Positions 53,559 through 62,508 of a stretch of DNA of 64,000 bases are shown here, piece by piece. Where the stretch lies: contig BIFP01000008.1 of NCBI GenBank assembly GCA_005402585.1, positions 372,001 to 436,000 of the forward strand, in the 5' to 3' direction. The translations under genes and the position numbers were made by a program. The notes beneath the pieces were generated by a model that was given only the letters and a program-made list of their open reading frames with translations, ran no database searches and was not told where the DNA came from. This DNA comes from Micromonosporaceae bacterium KJ-029 (lineage in GTDB: Bacteria; Actinomycetota; Actinomycetes; Mycobacteriales; Micromonosporaceae). The first letter of the stretch is position 1; the number at the start of each line of letters is the position of its first letter.

Positions 53559-53957
53559 ATGGACGTGCGGGACGCGGCCAGACGGTGGGCAACCGCCTGG
53601 GCCCACGGCTGGCCAGCCAAGGACGTGGACAGCATCGTCGACCTGCAGGCGGAGGACGGCGACCACTGGGCGTCCATGTTCCGCCCGTACCGGGGACGCG
53701 CCGGGTTACGCGCCTACGTCGAGGAGTGTTTCGGCGAGGAGACCCGCCCGGCCGAGGTCTGGTTCGGTGAACCGCAGGTCGACGGTGACCTGGCGACCGT
53801 CGAGTACTGGGCCGTGACCTACCCGCACGACCAGGCGGTCACCATCTCTGGCTGCACACTGGTGCGCTTCGACGCGGACGGCCTGGTGACCGAGTCCCGC
53901 GACTACTCCCACATCAAGGACGGCCGGTTGCTCCCACCCGCCGCCCTCTTCACCTGA
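53559..53957 (+). CDS. SnoaL/NTF2-like small protein
   Basis: The 132-residue protein fits the cone-shaped NTF2/SnoaL fold: RDAARRWATAWAHGWPAKDVDSIVDL, then MFRPYRGRAGLRAYVEECF and a beta-rich end (GCTLVRFDADGLVTESRDY). Members are isomerases, cyclases or ligand binders. ATG 53559 is preferred to GTG 53553 because GGAGG is then 9 bases upstream. It stands alone. Confidence 0.8.
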   Translation: MDVRDAARRWATAWAHGWPAKDVDSIVDLQAEDGDHWASMFRPYRGRAGLRAYVEECFGEETRPAEVWFGEPQVDGDLATVEYWAVTYPHDQAVTISGCTLVRFDADGLVTESRDYSHIKDGRLLPPAALFT

Positions 53958-54001
53958 CAGTCCGCCGAACGAGGTCTTCCGGCAGAGGCCATGGCGGGAC
54001 G

Positions 54002-55273
54002 TCACAACTCGGGCAGTTTGCGCATGGTGCGCAGCGGGGAGAAGACGACCCAGAACACCCCGAGCAGGGCCGCGAGGCTGGCAATCCAGAGGGCGGGACG
54101 TACCCCGATCGCGGCACCGAGTGCCCCGCCGATCAGGGCACCGATCGGCCGGATGCCGTGGTTGACGGTGCGTCTGAAACCGGAGACCACGGCGAGCATC
54201 GCCACCGGTGTGGCCGCGATCTGCACCGATCCGACCGCGATGTCGAGGACTATGACGCCCAGTGCGGAGACGAACTCGGCGGCGAACAGCAGCGCGAGCA
54301 CCAGCGGCTGCGGTCCCATGGCCAGTGGCACGAGGACAAGTGGGGCCGGAAAGGCGACGAAACCGAGGAGCACCGCGGGGCCGATGCCGATCCGGCGACT
54401 GATCGGGCCGGTGACCGCCGCGCCAAGCAGTCCGCCGAACGCGCCGGCCCCGATGATCAGGCCCAGTACGCCAGGGGAGACGCCCAGATCCGTGGTCACG
54501 TACAGCACGAAGAGCGCGGCGAACATGTAGTTGAACAGGTTGAGCGTGGTGGTGCCGAACAGCGTCGCCCGTAGTACCGCAGAGCGGGCCACGTACCGCA
54601 CGCCGGCAGCCATGCCCAGGGCCGAGCCGCTCGGTACGGGACGCTCTGTGACCCTTGTCCGGGCCAGGAAGACCGCCGACGTCAGATAGGTGAGCACGCC
54701 GGAGACCAGTGCGACCGGGGCGGTGAGCACCTGCACGAGCACGCCACCGATGCTCGGGCCGGCAACGTGCGACATGGCTCTGCTGCCGTTGACCAGGCTG
54801 TTGGCGTCCACATAGTCCGGCCGCTGGACCAGGGCGGCGAACAGGCTGATGTGCGCCACCTCGAAGAACACCGAGAGGACCCCGATAAGGAAGGCCACGG
54901 CACAGAGCAGCAGCAGGTTCAGTGCGTCCGCCCACCACAGCAGTGGCACAGCCAGCAGAAGGCCTGCCCGGCCGAGGTCGGCGATGATCATTACCTGGCG
55001 TCGGCGCGGGTACCGGTCCACCCAGGCGCCGGCCGGCAGGGAGAAGAACAGGTTCGGCAGCAGCGAGGCGGCGGTCAGGTAGCCCATCTCGGCGGGTCCG
55101 GCGCCGACCGCGAGCAGGGCCAGCAGCGGCACGGCGAGCATGGTGATCTGGTCGCCGAAGAGCGAGACGGTCTGCGCGGACCAGTAGCGGCGGAAGGCGG
55201 TTTGCTGTAGCAGCCGCGGGATGCGCGGCCAGCGCGGCGGTGCCGGGTCGGCCAGGACGAGGGGTTCAATCAT
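54002..55273 (-). CDS. Major facilitator superfamily transporter, MefA/enterobactin-exporter type
   Basis: The 423-residue protein has 12 predicted spans: RRYWSAQTVSLFGDQITMLA opens span 1, and AGAWVDRYPRRRQVMIIADL is the motif A loop. Its start overlaps the end of the ArsR-type regulator gene by 8 bp, so the two are an operon and the regulator likely controls efflux of an unknown compound. Confidence 0.88.
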   Translation of the reverse strand: MIEPLVLADPAPPRWPRIPRLLQQTAFRRYWSAQTVSLFGDQITMLAVPLLALLAVGAGPAEMGYLTAASLLPNLFFSLPAGAWVDRYPRRRQVMIIADLGRAGLLLAVPLLWWADALNLLLLCAVAFLIGVLSVFFEVAHISLFAALVQRPDYVDANSLVNGSRAMSHVAGPSIGGVLVQVLTAPVALVSGVLTYLTSAVFLARTRVTERPVPSGSALGMAAGVRYVARSAVLRATLFGTTTLNLFNYMFAALFVLYVTTDLGVSPGVLGLIIGAGAFGGLLGAAVTGPISRRIGIGPAVLLGFVAFPAPLVLVPLAMGPQPLVLALLFAAEFVSALGVIVLDIAVGSVQIAATPVAMLAVVSGFRRTVNHGIRPIGALIGGALGAAIGVRPALWIASLAALLGVFWVVFSPLRTMRKLPEL

Positions 55274-55883
55274 GGTCGGATCCCGCGCGCTGGCCCTCGG
55301 AGGGTACGACTTTGCGCGGTAGCGCCATCTGGACGATCATCACTGGGCGGGACCCGGGCGGGCGTTTCGCCGGGTCGGCGATCCGCTCGTCGTACCGGGC
55401 CAGCAGCGCGTCGACCTCCTCCGTGAGCTCGCGCAGCTCGGTGGCGGTGACGTGCAGCAGCGCGTCGCCGAAGCCGGCGGCGGCCCGCCACTCGACGGGC
55501 TCGTCGGCGCGGATTGCGAGGTACTCCTGCGCGCGTTGCAAGTAGAGGGCGAGCATGAGGCTGTTGATCTGATCCGTGGCGGCCTTCATGGCCGGATCGT
55601 CGGAGTCGTCGTCCCAGGACGTGTATTGCGTGGTGGCTCGCCAGGGCCGTTCCCGACCGTCCGCACCGGGAACGCGTTCGGCGAACCCGTACTTGGCGAG
55701 CTGCCGCAGATGGAACGAGCAGTTCGGCACGTTGTCGTCGAGCCGGGCGGCAGCCTGAGTTGCGGTCATCGGTCCTTCGCCGCGCAGCAGCCCGATCAGG
55801 CGCATCCGCAGCGGGTGCGCGTACGCCCGCAGGGCGCGTGGGTCGGTGACTTTGATGGAACGGTGAGGCACCTCGTCGGTCAC
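55266..55883 (-). CDS. ArsR/winged-helix regulator
   Basis: The 205-residue protein has an N-terminal winged helix: LRAYAHPLRMRLIGLLRGEG, MTATQAAARLDDNVPNCSFHLRQLAKYG, with a ~100-residue C-terminal helical domain. No metal cysteine box is present, so an organic ligand is more likely. GTG 55883 sits right after TACTAT (minus strand), which could be a -10 box, so the message may be leaderless. It is the first gene of a regulator-exporter operon. Confidence 0.88.
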   Translation of the reverse strand: MTDEVPHRSIKVTDPRALRAYAHPLRMRLIGLLRGEGPMTATQAAARLDDNVPNCSFHLRQLAKYGFAERVPGADGRERPWRATTQYTSWDDDSDDPAMKAATDQINSLMLALYLQRAQEYLAIRADEPVEWRAAAGFGDALLHVTATELRELTEEVDALLARYDERIADPAKRPPGSRPVMIVQMALPRKVVPSEGQRAGSDHD

Positions 55884-55892
55884 ATAGTAGAG

Positions 55893-55911
55893 GATACTTT
55901 AGAAAGCTATC
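55893..55911. promoter_or_regulatory. AT-rich imperfect dyad, candidate operator
   Basis: GATACTTTAGAAAGCTATC pairs as GATA..TT...AA..TATC, 9 bp upstream of the regulator start, in the only markedly AT-rich patch of this region. It likely covers the promoter and may be the regulator's own site. Confidence 0.5.
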
Positions 55912-55988
55912 TCTAGCAAATGTTCTGGTCGGGGCACGAAGACGGCGCCGTCGCGCCTTCCGCCAGCCGAGGGCCGGTTCAAAAGACA

Positions 55989-56025
55989 GGGCGCGCACGC
56001 AAGCCCGCGGCTCGCGTGCGCGCCC
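55989..56025 (-). terminator. Intrinsic terminator of yebC
   Basis: A perfect 12-bp stem (GGGCGCGCACGC with its complement) and 13-nt loop are followed on the minus strand by CTGTCTTTTG, giving a short T run. It begins 16 bp after the yebC stop. Confidence 0.88.
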
Positions 56026-56040
56026 GTGGTCGGGGCCGGC

Positions 56041-56790
56041 TCAGCCGACCGCCTCCATCACGTCGTCGCTGACGTCGAAGTTGGCGTAGACGTTCTGCAC
56101 GTCGTCGGAGTCCTCCAGGACGTCGATCAGCTTGAAGATCTTGCGCGCGCCCTCTTCGTCCAACGGCACGTTGACGCTGGGGATCAGGGAGGACTCGGCC
56201 GACTCGTACTCGATGCCGGCGTCCTGCAGGGAGGTCCGCACGGCGAGCAGGTCACCCGGCTCGGAGACCACCTCGAACGCCTCGCCCAGGTCGTTGACCT
56301 CCTCGGCGCCCGCGTCGAGGACCGCCAGCATCACGTCGTCCTCGGTGGTGCCCGCCTTCGGCACGATCACCACGCCCTTGCGGGAGAACATGTACGACAC
56401 CGAGCCGGCGTCGGCGAACGAGCCGCCGTTGCGGGTCAGCGCGGTGCGTACCTCGGTGGCGGCGCGGTTGCGGTTGTCGGTCAGGCACTCGATCAGCAGC
56501 GCGACGCCGTTCGGGCCGTAGCCTTCGTACATGATCGTCTGGTAGTCGGCGCCGCCGGCCTCCAGACCGGAGCCGCGCTTGACGGCCCGGTCGATGTTGT
56601 CGTTCGGGACCGAGTTCTTCTTGGCCTTCTGGATGGCGTCGTAGAGGGTCGGGTTGCCGGCCGGGTCACCACCGCCGGTACGCGCTGCGACCTCCACGTT
56701 CTTGATCAGCTTGGCGAACATCTTGCCGCGCTTGGCGTCGATGACCGCCTTCTTGTGCTTGGTCGTCGCCCACTTTGAGTGGCCGGACAT
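56041..56790 (-). CDS. yebC: YebC/PmpR-family protein
   Basis: The 249-residue protein is full length, with [37 protein letters not shown], and [12 protein letters not shown]. Members are transcription regulators and, in recent work, translation factors that relieve ribosome stalling at prolines (TACO1-like). In related actinobacteria yebC usually sits between pdxT and ruvC; here ruvC is not downstream, and pdxT is 2.3 kb upstream. A terminator follows at once. Confidence 0.95.
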   Translation of the reverse strand: MSGHSKWATTKHKKAVIDAKRGKMFAKLIKNVEVAARTGGGDPAGNPTLYDAIQKAKKNSVPNDNIDRAVKRGSGLEAGGADYQTIMYEGYGPNGVALLIECLTDNRNRAATEVRTALTRNGGSFADAGSVSYMFSRKGVVIVPKAGTTEDDVMLAVLDAGAEEVNDLGEAFEVVSEPGDLLAVRTSLQDAGIEYESAESSLIPSVNVPLDEEGARKIFKLIDVLEDSDDVQNVYANFDVSDDVMEAVG

Positions 56791-57012
56791 CTGTTACCTC
56801 CGTTGCTACCCGCCGTCTGCATCGACCGCACCGCACGCGCCCCGCTCCGCACCCGGCGCACACGGTGGTGCCGGTCAGCTCTGGTGGAAGCCGTGGCGGC
56901 CAGATGGCCCTGCCGAATCTCGACAATCCTACCGACGCACCACGACTGACCGTCACCCGCCGCACGCTAGCGGTCGGCGCGATCCCTGCGATCAACGCAT
57001 AGCGGACAAAAG

Positions 57013-57309
57013 CTATTCCCCCATGCCGTACGACCCCAGTACGGTGAAACCGGCGCTGCTCCGCTGTTCGCAGCGCTCCTCCAGGTCGGCCCGGTAGCGC
57101 TGGAACGACTCCAGTGCCGGCAGCGGCCCGGGCAGCTCCGGGCCCATGGCGATGTCGACGAAGCGGTGCCCGCTATCGAGCCGCAGGGCCAGGTAACGGA
57201 ACCCCGGCGGCCTGAGCCGGGCCAGTTCCTCGTGTACGGCGCCGAGCAGGGTCAGGTGCTCCGCGAGGCGATCGGGGCGGACCACGTACGTGATCATGAT
57301 CGTCTCCAT
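57013..57309 (-). CDS. Conserved small protein of unknown function
   Basis: The 98-residue product (METIMITYVVRPDRLAEHLT, then LGAVHEELARLRPPGFRYLA) looks like a ferredoxin-like alpha/beta fold of the dimeric barrel kind used by small monooxygenases, based on the ITYVVRP strand and helix pattern only. It starts 2 bp after the FMN reductase stop with GGTGAG as SD, so the two are one operon and it may be that enzyme's partner. No catalytic residues are identified. Confidence 0.7.
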   Translation of the reverse strand: METIMITYVVRPDRLAEHLTLLGAVHEELARLRPPGFRYLALRLDSGHRFVDIAMGPELPGPLPALESFQRYRADLEERCEQRSSAGFTVLGSYGMGE

Positions 57310-57311
57310 GC

Positions 57312-58010
57312 TCACCGCCCCGCCACCGGGACCGTGTCCCGACCTGTCGCCCCGCCGGCGCCACCACCGGCCCGATCCGGCTCCGGCCGATCGCCGGAGC
57401 CGCGTCCCCCGGCAGCCGTAAGGAGGTCGGTGAGCATCGCTGTCAACGCCGCCGCCCGGCCCTCGCCAGGCACGATCGGTGCTTGCGCGGTCGGATCGGA
57501 CGACTCCTCGCCGGACCAGTCGAAGTCGGCAAAGAGCCCCAGCTCGACGTGGCCCGGCACGACCGTCATCCCCACCTCGGTGAGAATCGACCGCAGGTGC
57601 TCGACCGCCTGCCCGCCTCCGTGCACGCCGTAGCAGAGCACACCGGCCGGCTTGCCACGCCACTCGGCGTCCAGATAGTCGATGCCGTTCTTGAGCACGG
57701 CCGGAATCGAATGGTTGTACTCGGGGGTCACGAAGATGAAGGCGTCACACGCCGCCACCACCGCCGACCAGCGGCGGGTGTGGTCATGGCGGTAGTCGCC
57801 GAACCTCGCCGGCACCGGTTCGTCCAGCATCGGCAGCCGCTGCTCCGCGAGGTCGATCAGCTCGACGGTTGCGGCGCCGGCCCGTATCACCGGGTGCCCG
57901 GCCGCCACCTCGGCCGCCCATCGGGCCACCGCCGGCCCCCGTCGGCCCGGACGGCTGCTGCCCACGACCAGGCCCACGACGACCGGTCCGTTCTTCTGCG
58001 CACTGTTCAT
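57312..58010 (-). CDS. NAD(P)H-dependent FMN reductase
   Basis: The 232-residue flavodoxin-fold protein has the FMN phosphate loop in VVGLVVGSSRPGRRGPAVARW and the family motif FVTPEYNHSIPAVLKNGIDYL, plus GVHGGGQAVEHLRSIL. It transfers electrons from NAD(P)H to FMN, quinones or nitro/azo compounds. The last ~40 residues are a disordered Gly/Arg tail. It diverges from an MmyB-like regulator, 100 bp away, which probably controls it; such reductase/regulator pairs are common in actinobacteria. Confidence 0.92.
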   Translation of the reverse strand: MNSAQKNGPVVVGLVVGSSRPGRRGPAVARWAAEVAAGHPVIRAGAATVELIDLAEQRLPMLDEPVPARFGDYRHDHTRRWSAVVAACDAFIFVTPEYNHSIPAVLKNGIDYLDAEWRGKPAGVLCYGVHGGGQAVEHLRSILTEVGMTVVPGHVELGLFADFDWSGEESSDPTAQAPIVPGEGRAAALTAMLTDLLTAAGGRGSGDRPEPDRAGGGAGGATGRDTVPVAGR

Positions 58011-58110
58011 GTTTCGATCCCACCGGCGTTCCGGCACCGCCGGGAGGCCGGCGCGAGGGTAGCCCTGGCGGGGACACCCTCGCGCCCGGCGGCACCGGCA
58101 GACTGGACCC

Positions 58111-58962
58111 GTGATCGACGGAGAGTTGGGCGCGTTCCTCCGCAGCCGCCGGGAGGCCCTGCGGCCCGGCCAGGTGGGGTTGCCCGAAGGTACCCGGCGG
58201 CGCACTCCGGGACTGCGCAGGGCGGAGTTGGCCACGCTGGCCCAGGTCAGCGTGGAGTACCTGACCCGCCTCGAACAGGGCCGGGACACCCGGCCCTCAC
58301 CGGAGATCCTCGCCGCGCTGGCCGACGCGCTGCGGCTCGGCGACGCCGACCGGCAACACCTGCAGGAACTCGCATCGGTCGACCATCGCCGGCAACTGTG
58401 CGCGGGCGGGCGGCCAGCGATCTCGCGTACCGTCCGCCCGGAGGTCCGGACGCTGCTGGAGGCGCTGCGCGACCGGCCGGCGTACCTGCTCAACCGGCTC
58501 GGCGACGTGCTCGCCTGGAACGACACGTTCGACCGGCTGGCCCGCCCGCTGGGGCTGCTCGACGGCGATCACCCCAACCTGGTGTGGTTCGTGTTCACCG
58601 ACGAACGGGCCCGCGAGTACTTTCCCGACTGGGCGGAGCTGGCCGACCAGCAGGTCACCGAGTTGCACGGGCTGCGCCGGGGTGACCGGGCCACCGACGC
58701 GTTCGCCGAGCGACTCGGCCGTACCGTCGGAGCGCCGTTCACGTCTCGATGGCTGCGGCGGCCGGTCGCGGTGAGGTCCACCGGCCGCCGCTGGTTGCGG
58801 CATCCGGAGGTGGGGCCGCTGAGGCTGGCGTACGAGACGCTGGAGGTCGCGGACGACCAGCAGCGGCTGGTGGTGCAGCTACCCGCCGACGCCGCCAGCG
58901 CGGAGGCGCTGGACCGGCTGCTGGGCCGGCGGCCGGGTGGGCTGCGCTCGGTGGCCGGCTGA
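58111..58962 (+). CDS. XRE-family regulator with MmyB-like ligand domain
   Basis: The 283-residue protein has an N-terminal HTH_31 domain: GAFLRSRREALRPGQVGL, LRRAELATLAQVSVEYLTRLEQGRDTRPS (in pieces, about 5-65), and the MmyB-like C-terminal domain (AYLLNRLGDVLAWNDTFDRL, WVRHP-type WLRHPEVGPLRLAYE). Such domains bind fatty acids or small aromatics. It diverges from the FMN reductase gene, its likely target. The start is GTG 58111. Confidence 0.92.
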   Translation: MIDGELGAFLRSRREALRPGQVGLPEGTRRRTPGLRRAELATLAQVSVEYLTRLEQGRDTRPSPEILAALADALRLGDADRQHLQELASVDHRRQLCAGGRPAISRTVRPEVRTLLEALRDRPAYLLNRLGDVLAWNDTFDRLARPLGLLDGDHPNLVWFVFTDERAREYFPDWAELADQQVTELHGLRRGDRATDAFAERLGRTVGAPFTSRWLRRPVAVRSTGRRWLRHPEVGPLRLAYETLEVADDQQRLVVQLPADAASAEALDRLLGRRPGGLRSVAG

Positions 58963-58986
58963 AGTTCGGACCGGCCCGGAGGCCGG

Positions 58987-59040
58987 CACGCGCTGGCCCG
59001 CTTCGACTCGCGCCACGCTCTGGCCCGGTTCGACTCGCGC
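58987..59040. repeat. 27-bp tandem duplication at the end of the regulator gene
   Basis: Units 58987-59013 and 59014-59040 (core GGCCCGSTTCGACTCGCGC) match at 25 of 27 positions. They lie between the regulator stop and the convergent pdxT stop. The TTCGACT core recalls a tRNA T-loop, but no stem fits around it. Confidence 0.85.
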
Positions 59041-59053
59041 CGCGCCGACGGGC

Positions 59054-59665
59054 TCAGCTCGCGGTGCGGACCAGTTCCACGAAGTATCCGTGCAGCCGCA
59101 GGTCGCCGGTGAGTTCCGGGTGGAACGAGGTGGCCAGCAGGTTGCCCTGGCGCACTGCCACGATCCGGCCGGCCGCCGGGCCGTCGGTGACCGTACCCAG
59201 GACCTCGACGGCGTCGCCGACCCGTTCGACCCAGGGGGCGCGGATGAAGATCGCGTGCAGCGGCCCGCCGGCGACGCCGGCGACCTCGACCGGCGCCTCG
59301 AACGAGTCGACCTGCCGGCCGAACGCGTTGCGCCGCACGGTCATCGCGATGCCGTCGAAGCCGCGCTGGTCCGGCCGGCCGTCGAGCACCTCGGTGGCCA
59401 GCATGATCATGCCGGCGCACGATCCGTAGACCGGCATCCCGGCGGCGATCCGCTTGTCGATCGGGTCACGCAGGTCGAAGATGTCGACCAGCTTGCTGAT
59501 CGTGGTGGACTCCCCGCCCGGGATGACCAGGGCGTCGACCGCGTCGAGTTCCTCTGGCCGGCGGACCGGGCGGGCCTGCGCGCCCGCCCCGGTCAGCGCC
59601 GTGACGTGTTCGCGGACGTCGCCCTGCAGGGCGAGCACACCGATCACGGGTGCCGTCACGTGCAT
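59054..59665 (-). CDS. pdxT: Pyridoxal 5'-phosphate synthase glutaminase subunit
   Basis: PdxT releases ammonia from glutamine and passes it to PdxS for PLP synthesis. The 203-residue class I glutaminase has [14 protein letters not shown], the GGEST oxyanion loop, the nucleophile cysteine in YGSCAGMI, and the His-x-Glu pair in [10 protein letters not shown]. It follows pdxS on the same strand, with a GGGCCCC/TTAAC element in the 69-bp gap, so the two genes may not be as tightly coupled as usual. Confidence 0.96.
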   Translation of the reverse strand: MHVTAPVIGVLALQGDVREHVTALTGAGAQARPVRRPEELDAVDALVIPGGESTTISKLVDIFDLRDPIDKRIAAGMPVYGSCAGMIMLATEVLDGRPDQRGFDGIAMTVRRNAFGRQVDSFEAPVEVAGVAGGPLHAIFIRAPWVERVGDAVEVLGTVTDGPAAGRIVAVRQGNLLATSFHPELTGDLRLHGYFVELVRTAS

Positions 59666-59677
59666 ACCCTTCCAGGT

Positions 59678-59730
59678 GTTAAGAGGGGGCCCCTGTTCTA
59701 CGCGAGGCGTTAACAGGGGGCCCCTCCTTT
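59678..59730 (-). repeat. GGGCCCC/TTAAC element, copy 4 of 4 (reverse)
   Basis: Read on the minus strand it begins AAAGGAGGGGCCCCC and ends GGGGCCCCCTCTTAAC, with linker GCCTCGCGTAGAACA. It fills the gap between pdxS and pdxT, 13 bp before the pdxT start and 4 bp past the pdxS stop. Confidence 0.92.
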
Positions 59731-59734
59731 CAGG

Positions 59735-60652
59735 TCACCAGCCGCGTTCGGCTAGACGGTGGGGCTGGGGGATCTCGTCGACGTTGATGCCGACCATCGC
59801 CTCACCGAGTCCCCGGGAGACCTTGGCCAACACGTCCGGGTCGTCGTGGAAGGTGGTCGCCTTGACGATCGCGGCGGCCCGCTGGGCCGGGTTGCCGGAC
59901 TTGAAGATGCCGGAGCCGACGAAGACGCCCTCCGCGCCGAGCTGCATCATCATGGCGGCGTCGGCCGGGGTGGCGATGCCACCGGCGGTGAACAGCACCA
60001 CCGGCAGCTTGCCGGTCTCGGCGATCTCCTTGACCAGCTCGTACGGCGCCTGCAACTCCTTCGCCGCGACGAACAGCTCGTCGGTGGGCAGCGACTGGAG
60101 CCGGCGGATCTCCTGGCGGATCTTGCGCATGTGGGTGGTGGCGTTGGAGACGTCACCGGTGCCGGCCTCGCCCTTGGAGCGGATCATCGCCGCGCCCTCG
60201 GTGATCCGGCGCAGCGCCTCGCCCAGGTTGGTCGCACCGCAGACGAACGGGACGGTGAAGGCCCACTTGTCGATGTGGTTGGCGTAGTCGGCCGGGGTGA
60301 GCACCTCGGACTCGTCGACGTAGTCGACGCCGAGGGACTGCAGGATCTGCGCCTCGACGAAGTGGCCGATGCGGGCCTTGGCCATCACCGGGATGGAGAC
60401 CGCGTTGATGATGCCGTCGATCATGTCGGGGTCGCTCATCCGCGACACCCCACCCTGCGCGCGGATGTCGGCCGGCACGCGCTCCAGCGCCATCACCGCG
60501 ACCGCGCCGGCGTCCTCAGCGATCTTGGCTTGCTCGGGGGTGACCACATCCATGATCACGCCGCCCTTGAGCATCTCGGCCATGCCGCGCTTCACGCGGG
60601 CGGTGCCGACGACCGGGGTGGCACCGGTGTTCGGGGAAGTCGTCTCGGACAC
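59735..60652 (-). CDS. pdxS: Pyridoxal 5'-phosphate synthase lyase subunit
   Basis: PdxS condenses ribose-5-phosphate, glyceraldehyde-3-phosphate and ammonia into PLP in a dodecamer with PdxT. The 305-residue protein has [21 protein letters not shown] split by the usual strands, the Schiff-base lysine in [15 protein letters not shown], and the phosphate-binding [14 protein letters not shown] and [14 protein letters not shown]. It is the first gene of the unit. The ~150 bp before it probably hold the promoter. Confidence 0.97.
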   Translation of the reverse strand: MSETTSPNTGATPVVGTARVKRGMAEMLKGGVIMDVVTPEQAKIAEDAGAVAVMALERVPADIRAQGGVSRMSDPDMIDGIINAVSIPVMAKARIGHFVEAQILQSLGVDYVDESEVLTPADYANHIDKWAFTVPFVCGATNLGEALRRITEGAAMIRSKGEAGTGDVSNATTHMRKIRQEIRRLQSLPTDELFVAAKELQAPYELVKEIAETGKLPVVLFTAGGIATPADAAMMMQLGAEGVFVGSGIFKSGNPAQRAAAIVKATTFHDDPDVLAKVSRGLGEAMVGINVDEIPQPHRLAERGW

Positions 60653-60800
60653 GGGTCATCGCTCCTCAGGGCGTGCTCGGGGAGGTGGCAGCGGAGATGC
60701 TACGCCCGGGTCAACGCCCTACCGACAGCCAATCAGACCCGTGGTGGCCTGCTCTGTGGCCGCCGTCACCCTGGGGTGTCCGTCGAGGTCAGCGCCCGGG

Positions 60801-61307
60801 TCACCGGGTGGGGACGTCGGCGGCGGGGACGGCGAGGGTCGGGTCGTCGATGTCGAAGTAGTTCGGCCAGGTGTGCCCGCGTCCCATCCGGAACAGGCGT
60901 ACCAGCCGCCGGCCGCGCGCCGTACGGGCGTCCCGGACCAGGTCGGTGTGCACCTGCCGGGCCAGGGCGAGCCGTCGGCTGGCGGCGATGACAGCCTCGC
61001 AATCCGGGTCGCTGAGGTCCAGCCGGATGGTGCGCAACTGCCGGGTCAGGTCGTTCTCGGCCGCCTCCCGCTCGTCCGGGCGGGCGTCGAGCGCGATGCG
61101 CGCCGCCGCGTACAGCTCGGTGCCGTAGCGACGCTCGGCCAGCACCGCCGCCGCGGCGGCCCGGCGCAGCAGGTGGGCGTCCAGGGCGCGGGCGGCGAGC
61201 TGCGCACGACCCTGCAGCCGTTCGACCCGGCTGGCGGTCCAGACCAGGTACGCCGCGACCAGGGCGACGACCACCGTCGCGCCCACCACCCACCACATGC
61301 CCGGCAT
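60801..61307 (-). CDS. Small membrane protein with LemA-like helix
   Basis: The 168-residue protein has one N-terminal span (about 3-24, MWWVVGATVVVALVAAYLVW) and a long, Ala/Arg-rich helical region (RLQGRAQLAARALDAHLLRR and AALILAERRYG-like AAVLAERRYGTELY) that recalls LemA but is too divergent to name. The gene lies 26 bp after pimA on the same strand, so it belongs to the PIM lipid operon. The ATG at 61307 has GGGAG 11 bases upstream. Confidence 0.78.
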   Translation of the reverse strand: MPGMWWVVGATVVVALVAAYLVWTASRVERLQGRAQLAARALDAHLLRRAAAAAVLAERRYGTELYAAARIALDARPDEREAAENDLTRQLRTIRLDLSDPDCEAVIAASRRLALARQVHTDLVRDARTARGRRLVRLFRMGRGHTWPNYFDIDDPTLAVPAADVPTR

Positions 61308-61333
61308 CGTAGTGCTGCTCCCATTCCTCCCGG

Positions 61334-62494
61334 TCAGGCCAGCTCCACCCACTCCTGGTCGATCACCCGCCCGTCGGTCGCCTCGATCGCCGCTGCGTAT
61401 ACCTCCAGAACCCGGCGGGCAACCACGGGCCAGTCGAAATTCGCCACTACCTGGTCACCGCAGGCGGTCAGCTCCGCCCGCTGCGCCGGGTCGTCCAGCA
61501 GCTCCGCCAGGGTCTCGCGCAGCGCCACCGGGTCACCGGTGGGGAACAGTCGACCCGCCCGGCCGCTGTCGAGCACTCTACGGAAGGCGTCGAGGTCGCT
61601 GGCGACCACGGTGGTGCCCCCGGCCAGCGCCTCGGTGAGGATCATCCCGAAGGATTCCCCGCCGGTGTTCGGTGCGACGTAGAGGTGCACGCTGCGTAGC
61701 ATGCGCGCCTTGTCCTCCTCGGACACCAGTCCGAGGAAGGTCACCCGATCCCGAAGGTCGGGCGGAAACTGGTCGAACAGGTCGTCCGGGTCGCCGGGGC
61801 CGGCGACCAGCAGGCGCAGCCCGGGGCGCTGGCGGGCCAGTTCGACGAAGGCGTCCCGCAGGATCGGGAAGCCCTTGCGGGGCTCGGTGAACCGGCCCAG
61901 GAAGCCGAGCGTGCCGCCGGTGCCCTCGTCGATCTCCCCGGGCCAGCTGGGCAGCGGCTCGACTCCGGCGAACTTGGCCACCGCGACCCCGTTCGGGATC
62001 TCCACCGCGCCGCCGTCCAGGTGCTCGACCTGCACCTTGCGGGCCAGGGCGCTGACCGCGATCCGGGCGGTGATCCGCTCCAGCACGATCTGGAGTGCCC
62101 CCTGGGCGGCGGCGAGCACCCGGGAGCGGGTCATCGCGGTGTGGAAGGTGGCCACCACCGGCCCCCGGGCGGAGAGCACGGCAAGCATGGACAGACTCAG
62201 CGTCAACGGCTCGTGCACGTGCAGCACGTCGAAGTCGCCCCGGGTGATCCACCGGCGTACCCGGGCGGTGGAGACCGGGCCGAACGCGATCCGGGCCACC
62301 GAGCCGTTGTACGGCAGGGGCACCGACCGGCCGGCCGGCACCACGTACGGCGGCAGTGGCGAGTCCTCGTCCGCCGGGGCGAGGACGCTCACCTCGTGCC
62401 CGAGCCCGATCAGCGCCTCCGCGAGGTCCATGACGTGGTTCTGCACCCCGCCGGGCACGTCGAAGGAGTACGGGCAGACGATGCCGATCCGCAT
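61334..62494 (-). CDS. pimA: Phosphatidylinositol alpha-mannosyltransferase
   Basis: PimA adds the first mannose from GDP-mannose to phosphatidyl-myo-inositol on the inner membrane face. The 386-residue GT4 enzyme begins MRIGIVCPYSFDVPGGVQNH, the family's acceptor loop, and has FLGRFTEPRKGFPILRDAF and the E-x7-E motif in NTGGESFGMILTEALAGGTT. GDP-mannose would come from manC at 5.5-6.6 kb. It lies between patA and the small LemA-like gene in the usual operon order. Confidence 0.95.
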   Translation of the reverse strand: MRIGIVCPYSFDVPGGVQNHVMDLAEALIGLGHEVSVLAPADEDSPLPPYVVPAGRSVPLPYNGSVARIAFGPVSTARVRRWITRGDFDVLHVHEPLTLSLSMLAVLSARGPVVATFHTAMTRSRVLAAAQGALQIVLERITARIAVSALARKVQVEHLDGGAVEIPNGVAVAKFAGVEPLPSWPGEIDEGTGGTLGFLGRFTEPRKGFPILRDAFVELARQRPGLRLLVAGPGDPDDLFDQFPPDLRDRVTFLGLVSEEDKARMLRSVHLYVAPNTGGESFGMILTEALAGGTTVVASDLDAFRRVLDSGRAGRLFPTGDPVALRETLAELLDDPAQRAELTACGDQVVANFDWPVVARRVLEVYAAAIEATDGRVIDQEWVELA

Positions 62495-62508
62495 TGCGCC
62501 CGTCCCCC

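Noticed and set aside
58987-59040. tRNA T-arm-like TTCGACT sequences
   Set aside because: The flanking bases do not pair as a 5-bp stem and no acceptor, D or anticodon arm is present; it is a simple tandem repeat.
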